NCBI GenBank assembly: GCA_000818945.1
Contig: KN805405.1
Coordinates: forward strand, 324,017-356,773
Source: Schizochytrium sp. CCTCC M209059
Taxonomy: Eukaryota; Sar; Bigyra; Thraustochytrida; Thraustochytriidae
Reading direction: 5' to 3'
DNA: 32,757 nucleotides
This document shows positions 27,401-32,757 of this stretch, piece by piece; positions within the stretch are counted from its first letter, which is position 1, and every line of letters begins with the position of its first letter. The translations under genes and the position numbers were made by a program. The notes under the pieces were generated by a model. That model did no database searches. It was given only the letters and a program-made list of their open reading frames with translations, and had not been told where the DNA came from.

Positions 27401-27764
27401 TAAACCTGTATGGTCATGGGCGGCACTTCCAGCTGCCGAGCCTCAACAAGACGGAGAGGACTCCGATATACCGCACAGCGGTCTCACGCGGGAAAATGCG
27501 CTTGGCGCTCTTCGTCTGGTCGAGCGCCATTATTCAATGGCCATCGAAGAGCGACACCATGCCGTGTGCCATACTGACGCTGGGATCAAGCGACGGAGTG
27601 TGGGTCCCGTAGAGCACACAAGCTCGCTGGCCGTGAGAAGAGCGCTTCTGGACAAGAAGCTGTTCTTGGAGCGTGCGCTTGCCGCGCGCGATCCTCGCAA
27701 ACGGGTTCCTATATTGCGTCAACAGCGGTTTGCTCTCGTTTCTCTGCACTGGGGAGACAAGTAA
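24496..27764 (+). CDS. Large protein with four cyclic-nucleotide-binding-like domains; 5' end unresolved
   Basis: The body is solid: one long frame from about 24786 to the TAA at 27762. It has no in-frame ATG before 25317 and its frame is closed upstream by TGA at 24468, so the start must be in another exon (or be non-ATG). One possible model is ATG at 24496 (MGASGRACLQS), donor GTAAAG at 24567 and acceptor AG at 24783-24784. This keeps frame but the splice sites are weak. CNB-like domains lie at about 24880-25230, 25278-25650 (with YFGEFALLDDQRNAQTL, a phosphate-binding-cassette pattern), 26310-26700 (GGSLGELSLLD) and a degenerate fourth at 26760-27060. A Lys/Asn tract is encoded at 26066-26126. 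No kinase, channel or GEF domain is present. Flanking parts are charged and helical. cAMP or cGMP binding is untested, since key cassette arginines are partly replaced. Confidence 0.75.
24694..24707 (+). repeat. Poly-G run of 14
   Basis: An uninterrupted G14 run close to the unresolved 5' end of the CNB gene. It is intronic in the model given. It is also the sort of homopolymer where sequencing errors shift the frame. Confidence 0.9.
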
Positions 27765-28312
27765 GACTAGCACTTTATGTCGTGAGCCATTTTTCTCTGC
27801 GAGTAGTTGCAGGTCCAGCCTAATGCCTTGAGGAGGTCATTTTTTATTTTAAACGAACGCATTGCGCTCTCACATCAGAAAAAGAAGATGTAGAAGTAGG
27901 AGGAGGCCATGGAGGGAAAACTAAGTCGGCGACATTAAAGCTGTCAACGAGATCGCCACGAGCACCATGATCTCCATCACTCTGACGATTAAGGTGACAT
28001 CATTCTGCAAAAGGAAAGCAAGAAACGAAGAGGAAGGAACAAAAGAGCAAGGCAAGTCAAGAAGAAAACCAGTGAAGAAAATGAAAAGAAAAACTGACAA
28101 GTGTAAAAAATGTATAACCGCTCGCATCACTGTCTCAGACTCGCAAGACCGACCGCGGAGAGTCGCAGAACACAAAGCGCAGGCCACGGAGAGCGTCGCG
28201 CGCGGGCAAGTCTGGCGTGGGCCGGGCATCGACCTGCCTGGGGCAGACCGGCGCCGTTGGCAGGAAGGGACCCGAGCGAGCGTGAGTAGCGAAAGAACGT
28301 TGTGTTGTGGCG
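27765..28312. promoter_or_regulatory. Gap between CNB and kinase genes
   Basis: 548 bp. It holds the CNB 3' UTR, the kinase promoter (from about 28100, GC-rich), and on the minus strand a pyrimidine tract and short hydrophobic reading frame described separately. No other gene is seen. Confidence 0.45.
27921..28004 (-). CDS. Candidate last exon of a tiny membrane protein
   Basis: On the minus strand a long pyrimidine tract ends in TTTTGCAG at 28005, followed by 27 codons and a stop. The translation is NDVTLIVRVMEIMVLVAISL and then TALMSPT, i.e. one transmembrane helix with a short tail. The tract-plus-CAG layout is that of a 3' splice site. The matching first exon is not settled. An unspliced ORF from ATG 28229 (102 residues) also reads through, but its middle is just translated pyrimidine tract. 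Could be a very small ER or mitochondrial membrane subunit, or nothing. Confidence 0.3.
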   Translation of the reverse strand, partial: NDVTLIVRVMEIMVLVAISLTALMSPT

Positions 28313-30133
28313 ATGGCGCCCAAGACGAGCGCCAGGGCCAAGGCCAAGGAACCCGAGGTGCCTGGGCAACTAGGCCCTTGGAAAGTGGAGCGAAAGCTCG
28401 GCAGCGGAGCGTTTAGCTCCGTGTACGAGGCCCGCTTCACGCTCGAGGACGCGCAGCGTGATATCATCAACGAACACGAATGGGTTCTTAAAGCTTCACC
28501 CGTTCCGCCGCCCACGAAACGAAAGAAGAAGGGCGAGCAAACGCCCGGTGCCACGCTCCTTTCTAAGGAATACACCGTGTACCGTATCCTCCACGAGCTC
28601 CCAGCCGGCTTCAAGGGAAAACCCTATGTGCCCATCCCGAAAACGCCCAAGACGGTCGCCTGGAAGTACCAGTACCAGGAGGGTGGATGGTGCTTTTTGG
28701 CCCTCGAACGTCTCGGCAAGACTCTTTCCGAGGCCATTACCTCGTGCAACGGTCACGTGCCCACCGACACAGCGCTCAATGTCGCAGCGCAGCTGCTCCG
28801 CGCTCTTCAATTCGTGCATGGTAAGGGCTACATTTTCCGCGACGTCAAGCCTGATAACTTTATGCTCGGACGAAAGGCCGCAGACGTGAATACCCTTTTT
28901 ATCGTGGACTTTGGCGCTGTTTGCAAGGAACTCTCGCACAAGGGAGTACGCGAAGCCGCAGATCCTGTGGGCACCCCTCTTTACATGAGCAAGCGTATCC
29001 ATCGTGGTGAGCCTCCCTGCCCTCGAGACGATCTCGAGTCCCTTGGGTACATGCTCTTGCAAATGGGCTCAAATGAGCTGCCATGGGCTGCGGCAGGCAG
29101 TGAGGAAGAAGTCCTGCAGATGAAAGAGTCCATCTCGCTTGATGAGCTGTGCGCAGCGGTTCCGGCCGCGACCCTAAGCGAGGTGGCTCATGCATATTTG
29201 CAAGCAGTGCTCGAGCTCGGCGAAGATAGCGCCGTTCCTTACGATTATCTGTTTGGTTTGCTGACTGCGCCCCTGGGGAAGAAAGTCTCGTCCGTTGAGG
29301 ATCTTTGCAAATGCTCCCTCTCGTGGACCGATTCCCGCGCCTCAAAGCCGGCAGCAGCCCCCAAGAAGAGGACTACGAAGGCAAGCGCCGCGTCGAAGGC
29401 AGCAGGCCAGACGACAGCAGGGAAGGAAGAGAAGGCAGCTGCATCTTCGAAGACAAGGCAGAAAGCTTCGTCAAAAAAAACGACCAAGGCCAAGACAAAG
29501 AAACCTGCCGCCGCAACTGACCACGTCGACGACATCAATGACGATGACGTTGAAATGATTGATCAGGTCAAGACAGAACCTGATCGTCGCAAGCGAGCCG
29601 GACACATGTCGACAAGGGGAGCAAGGCAGTCATTCGACGAAATGGATTCGGAAGATAGTGACGATGAGAATGAGTGGGATACCGCGGCAGGAAGCCCTCC
29701 TCAAGCTGAAGAAGACCCGGACGTGATTGATCTCACGCGACGAATGACGCGAAGCATGACGCGAGGCCACGAACCTAAAGACCTTCGCAAGGCTCGATCG
29801 GCTGGTGCAAAGCCCCCCAAACGCCGCAAAGGCAAAAACGAGGAGGATGCCGAAAATGAAAAGCCCGAGAACGCCAAGACCGTCAAGAACGAGGGTACCA
29901 AGAAGGAAAGTATGGCGCAGGCGGCGATGCAGAAAGCCACATTCGGCTCGAGGGCGGCTTCTGCGGCAAAGGTACGTGTTTGACGGACATGGATAGAAAT
30001 CCAATATTTTTCTTTGAAAATGTAAAACTGACGAGCGATTTGAGAGCTTGCGTAGACTGCCGCATATGCCGTTGCTGTTGGCGCTACGTCGCTGTTCATT
30101 TCTGCGGCGTATCATGGCGAGTACTCTTCGTAG
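28313..30133 (+). CDS. CK1/VRK-type protein kinase with C-terminal hydrophobic tail (two exons)
   Basis: Predicted 578 residues from exons 28313-29971 and 30056-30133; ATG at 28313 (MAPKTSARAKAKE), as the frame opens with a GTG two codons earlier. The Ser/Thr kinase domain spans about 23-310. It shows the glycine loop LGSGAFSSV (29-37), Lys60, helix-C Glu86, FRDVKPDN with Asp177, DFG at 199-201, then GTPLYMSK and RDDLESLGYML, which are hallmarks of the CK1/VRK group. All catalytic residues are present. A Lys/Ala-rich disordered tail follows (about 320-500) with acidic patches, then a basic stretch. The second exon encodes AAYAVAVGATSLFISAAY, a likely single transmembrane helix ending six residues from the C-terminus. 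This is a tail-anchor layout, as in vertebrate VRK2A. Exon 2 overlaps the end of the GST gene on the other strand. Confidence 0.85.
29972..30055 (+). other. Spliceosomal intron in the kinase gene
   Basis: 84 bp, donor AAAG|GTACGT and acceptor TGCGTAG|ACTGCC, with a branch-like CTGAC upstream of the acceptor. Phase 0. Read-through ends after VRV. The size matches the 82-bp intron in the Ubl-BAG gene. It is less certain than the other two because exon 2 is short. Confidence 0.7.
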
Positions 30134-30912
30134 AGGTATGCGGCAATATCGGTGCTTTCCAAAAGCTCCTTGCCAGTGTTGGGATCTTCGAGAAAGGGAA
30201 TCTGTATCAAGCCGGCCGCCTTGCGACCCTTGGAGAGCTGATGTCCGAAACGTCGAACCCACTCTTTACGCTTTGTAGATGTAAATTTTGGCGTTGTCTT
30301 GTATACGTATTCAATTTCCAGCGCGCAGAGCGCTTCGCGAACCCGCGCCACGAAAGGCGAGCCCTCGCTTCCCCAAAGTACGAGCGCTTTTTCGGGCGTT
30401 TTGGACGTCGGCGTGGCCGTCCACCCGTGGCTTGCGGCAGGGCGAATTGCAGACGCGAGGCGGCCTGAAAGAGCTCCCAGAGCGGAAAAGTTCGCGAGAC
30501 GAAAAGCCCAACCTGGCGACGCTTTGTCGCCATATCTTTTCCATAGGTACCCGTTGATCGCGGAGGCATTCGAAAGCACTTGGTTCGTGTTTGGATCGTG
30601 TAGCATCGGCAGCGAGGCATCCTTTTGAGCCAGTCTTTTTCGTTCTTGCATGAACCGAGAGCCTCCTCGTGGACACGGCTTGATGAGGACATCGAGGTCC
30701 AACGTCGACAGCGTTTCGCGAACAGACCTGCAGTCCTCGTCTTGTTCGAGCTCGTATAGCTCTAGCATTTGCTCGGGGCGTCGACTCTTGTGGGCGCCTT
30801 CTGCGAGGTATGCGCCTGCTGCGAGTCGCAGTAGATATGCCCATGTGAGCGTCAGGAAGTCGACGATCCCACCCACAAGTGGCAACGTGAAGAACGTTAC
30901 GAGCGCGCCCAT
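30112..30912 (-). CDS. Tandem GST_N/glutaredoxin-fold protein lacking CxxC
   Basis: Predicted 266 residues; ATG at 30912 (MGALVTFFTLPLVGGIVDFL), since the longer frame begins with TTG. The first 38 residues are hydrophobic and could be a signal anchor or organelle-targeting region. There are two thioredoxin-like GST N-terminal domains. The first is about 50-127 (LELYELEQDEDCRSVRETLS, KPCPRGG, cis-Pro SLPMLHDPNT, SNASAINGYL) and the second about 177-264 (LVLWGSEGSPFVARVREALC, QIPFLEDPNTGKELLESTDI). This tandem layout, with the KPCPRGG motif, resembles plant chloroplast proteins of the At5g03880 type. The usual CPFC redox motif is DEDC in the first domain and SPFV in the second, so classic dithiol chemistry is unlikely. 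The 3' end overlaps the kinase gene by 22 bp. Confidence 0.85.
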   Translation of the reverse strand: MGALVTFFTLPLVGGIVDFLTLTWAYLLRLAAGAYLAEGAHKSRRPEQMLELYELEQDEDCRSVRETLSTLDLDVLIKPCPRGGSRFMQERKRLAQKDASLPMLHDPNTNQVLSNASAINGYLWKRYGDKASPGWAFRLANFSALGALSGRLASAIRPAASHGWTATPTSKTPEKALVLWGSEGSPFVARVREALCALEIEYVYKTTPKFTSTKRKEWVRRFGHQLSKGRKAAGLIQIPFLEDPNTGKELLESTDIAAYLYEEYSP

Positions 30913-31153
30913 CTTGGTGACACACGTGTGCAAGTGTCGCGCTCGGCGCTTGCAAGGCGTTCCCTCTCCAAGATCGAGCTGGCGACTGCCCGCACGTAGA
31001 TACTTGGACCCGTGCAAGCGCCGGAGTCGTTGATGATACTACTTTGTCCATTATTTTCATCAGCTCAGCTTCCTTTCTATGTTAAGTCGATTCCTAGGAA
31101 GTACTAATAGGCCACTACTGTGACCTCTTTTATCTTGTGTTTTTTTAGTTGTT

Positions 31154-31255
31154 GCGGTGGTGGTGGTCGTGGCGGCGGTGGCGGCAGCGGCGGTAGCGGC
31201 GGCGCTAACGGCGGTAGCGGTAGCGGCGGCGGTAGTGGTAGCGGCAGCGTCGGTG
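31154..31255 (+). repeat. GGC/GGT/AGC trinucleotide-rich run
   Basis: About 34 triplets of GGN and AGC type. In one frame it reads as Gly/Ser repeats ending at a TGA, but no ATG leads into it. A TTTTTTAG stretch just upstream could serve as a splice acceptor, so a Gly-rich terminal exon is possible but unsupported. Confidence 0.7.
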
Positions 31256-31910
31256 CTTTACATTTTACATTAAGGTGACGCCTTCACCAGCTTTGAGTTC
31301 ATTGTCACTGGATATAGGTTGTACTCTGTAATCGTTGTAGAAGATCAAGTGCTGCAAGGAAAGCCGCCCAGATGATTGAAAAAAGAGTATAATAAGTTGG
31401 AAAAGGAAAGATCTGAAGGACTTTCCGAATTCATTCTCGGGCCTTCTTTGTGTCCACGAATGCAATGTAAGGTCGGCTGAGTCGGTGTTTCGAGATGACA
31501 ACCTAGATTCACAAGGCTGCGAACTGAGTTTGTCTGCTCATGTTGAATAGCAATGGTTTCTCGGTTACTATTACCTTGAAGACGATCAGGTACGATAAGA
31601 GTCTGAGTTCGAGATTGACGAAAGTCCGCATTTGTTACATTTAGTTTCTTTGGGCTCGTGATCATTCGGAAAACTCTTTCAAGCATGGTCAGATGGTCGA
31701 CGAGTAGTCATCTCCTTCCCTCCCTCCCCCCGGTGCCTTCACCCCTCATATCCCACTCGCTCGCTCCTCACACCTCGATCTCGTGCAGCCGAACCCTGCG
31801 TTCTTCCCTCGACTCGCGTCGGTCGACCACCTGCGTCGTTGGTAGTAAACACCCACCCTCCATCATGCTCTTCCTTCCAGCGCGGTCTCGCGGGCTCGCA
31901 AACGCGCTAG

Positions 31911-31930
31911 GGGGTGCGCGCGCGCACCCC
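31911..31930. repeat. Perfect 20-bp palindrome with GC alternation
   Basis: GGGGTGCGCGCGCGCACCCC equals its own reverse complement. The alternating GC core is prone to Z-DNA or cruciform formation. No gene is adjacent. Confidence 0.85.
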
Positions 31931-32156
31931 TCTCTTCCCTCCCTCGGGCGCCACATCGCCCCACAGCCCCGCTGCAGCCGCTTCCCCCGCGGTCGCCCGC
32001 GCTGCTAGAGGACGCGGCCGGCGCGCGGCCTCGCCCGCGCGCTCGCGCAGGCGGCCGAGCCTGCGCGCAGCAGGTGCTCGCTCGCCTTCTCGTTCTGGTC
32101 CGAGGCGGCTCTGCTTTCCTCTCCTCCCGCGTTCACGCCGCGCGGCGGCGAGGCCA

Positions 32157-32265
32157 ACTCGTCTCGTCTCGTCTCATCTTATCTCATTTAACTCATCTTA
32201 ACTCATCTCATCTCATCTCGACTCGACTCGACTCGACTCGACTCGACTCGACTCGACTCGACTCG
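32157..32265. repeat. Pentanucleotide array grading from TCTCG/TCTCA to ACTCG
   Basis: A period of 5 holds over most of 110 bp. The left part is diverged (TCGTC, TCATC, TTATC, TAACT) and the right part (about 32216-32265) is ten perfect ACTCG units. The gradient suggests that the right end is the younger part. Confidence 0.85.
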
Positions 32266-32416
32266 GGTCAGCTCCAGCTGCAGCTCGACCGAGCTGCCTG
32301 CCGCGGGTCTCGAGCCGGGCCCGCCCGACGCTGCCGCCATCGTCGCGTGGTCGCGGCCGTGAGCGGGCGCGAGCGCACTTGGGGCACGGGCCCGAGACGT
32401 GGGCAGCACGCCAACA

Positions 32417-32620
32417 AAACAAACAAACAAACAAACAAACAAACAAACAAACAAACAAACAAACAAACAAACAAACAAACAAACAAACAAACAAACAAAC
32501 AAACAAACAAACAAACAAACAAACAAACAAACAAACAAACAAACAAACAAACAAACAAACAAACAAACAAACAAACAAACAAACAAACAAACAAACAAAC
32601 AAACAAACAAACAAACAAAC
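32417..32620 (+). repeat. (AAAC)51 perfect microsatellite
   Basis: Fifty-one uninterrupted AAAC units (204 bp). On the minus strand it reads Phe-Val-Cys-Leu repeats in all three frames, giving false ORFs. Such a pure long array is young and may be mis-sized in assembly. Confidence 0.95.
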
Positions 32621-32757
32621 AGACATCGGCAAACACACGAAGCAACTATAGCAACCCCCAGGAAGCAAGCGAGCGAGCAAGCGAGCGGGCGAGCAGACAA
32701 ACAACGCGTCGCGTGCAGCGCGGCCCGCGGGCGGAGAGCGAGCGCGGGAGCGCGGCA

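Larger units (their letters stand above)
30913..32757. other. Gene-poor right flank
   Basis: About 1.8 kb without a confident gene. A 113-codon minus-strand ORF with ATG (31686 to 31345) has no recognisable domain and lies in AT-richer DNA. The rest is simple repeats: Gly-codon-like GGC/GGT/AGC at 31154, a 20-bp palindrome at 31911, and pentamer and AAAC arrays. ORFs over the AAAC array are repeat translations. Confidence 0.5.

Noticed and set aside
28005..28098. Intron with donor GTCAGT for the tiny membrane protein
   Set aside because: The donor looks fair, but the upstream frame it implies has a stop and no ATG.
31345..31686. 113-codon minus-strand ORF with ATG
   Set aside because: No domain, no neighbouring support, and composition unlike the GC-rich coding regions here; left unassigned.
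32417..32620. CRISPR-like array
   Set aside because: It is a pure tetranucleotide with no spacers, in a eukaryotic genome.
32203..32704. Minus-strand ORFs of 125-165 codons that look like a multi-pass membrane protein
   Set aside because: The hydrophobic FVCL repeat is only the translation of the AAAC array, and it is open in all three frames.
1..32757. tRNA, rRNA or transposon genes
   Set aside because: I saw no tRNA T-arm signature, no rRNA stretch, and no transposase or reverse transcriptase motifs in any frame; a covariance-model search could still find a small RNA.

Overview
The window is nuclear DNA from a gene-dense, GC-rich protist. Eukaryotic signs seen directly are three well-supported GT-AG introns of 82, 84 and 149 bp, a PRP22/DHX8 splicing helicase, WW, BAG, ankyrin and cyclic-nucleotide-binding proteins, and candidate mitochondrial presequences. 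There are no operons, ribosome binding sites or tandem bacterial-style genes. Mostly single-exon genes, short intergenic gaps, long pure microsatellites and oomycete-like CxxxxC...CxxH zinc repeats make a stramenopile, perhaps a thraustochytrid/labyrinthulomycete, my best guess. That placement is inference and has not been checked by any search.

Layout from left to right: (1) a G-rich repeat and a small mitochondrial-type membrane protein (+); (2) an AT-richer gap holding a degenerate minisatellite; (3) the DHX8 helicase (-), divergent from a 73-residue membrane protein (+); (4) an ankyrin protein (-) and a mitochondrial-type TPR protein (-), the latter divergent from an EFM7/METTL21-like methyltransferase (+, one intron); (5) a 985-residue protein with ten zinc knuckles (-), divergent from a long coiled-coil protein (+); (6) a 977-residue protein with a phage-type ADYAE/peptidase-G2-like domain and membrane helices (+); (7) a double-ubiquitin-like BAG protein (-, one intron) and a WW-WW-DnaJ-PH protein (-); (8) a large protein with four cyclic-nucleotide-binding-like domains (+, 5' end unresolved); (9) a CK1/VRK-type kinase (+, one intron that adds a hydrophobic tail), whose 3' end overlaps a tandem GST_N/glutaredoxin-fold protein (-); (10) about 1.8 kb without a confident gene, ending in a pentanucleotide array and a pure 51-copy AAAC array.

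The genes do not form one pathway. Themes are proteostasis (BAG and DnaJ are neighbours on the same strand; EFM7 probably modifies eEF1A), RNA processing (DHX8) and signalling (kinase, cyclic-nucleotide domains). The most striking item is the 977-residue protein. It has an acidic activation-like motif, a middle globular region, a phage-tail-derived self-cleavage-type domain and then C-terminal membrane helices. This is the layout of the animal/Dictyostelium membrane-tethered factor MYRF, but built with a different phage chaperone family.
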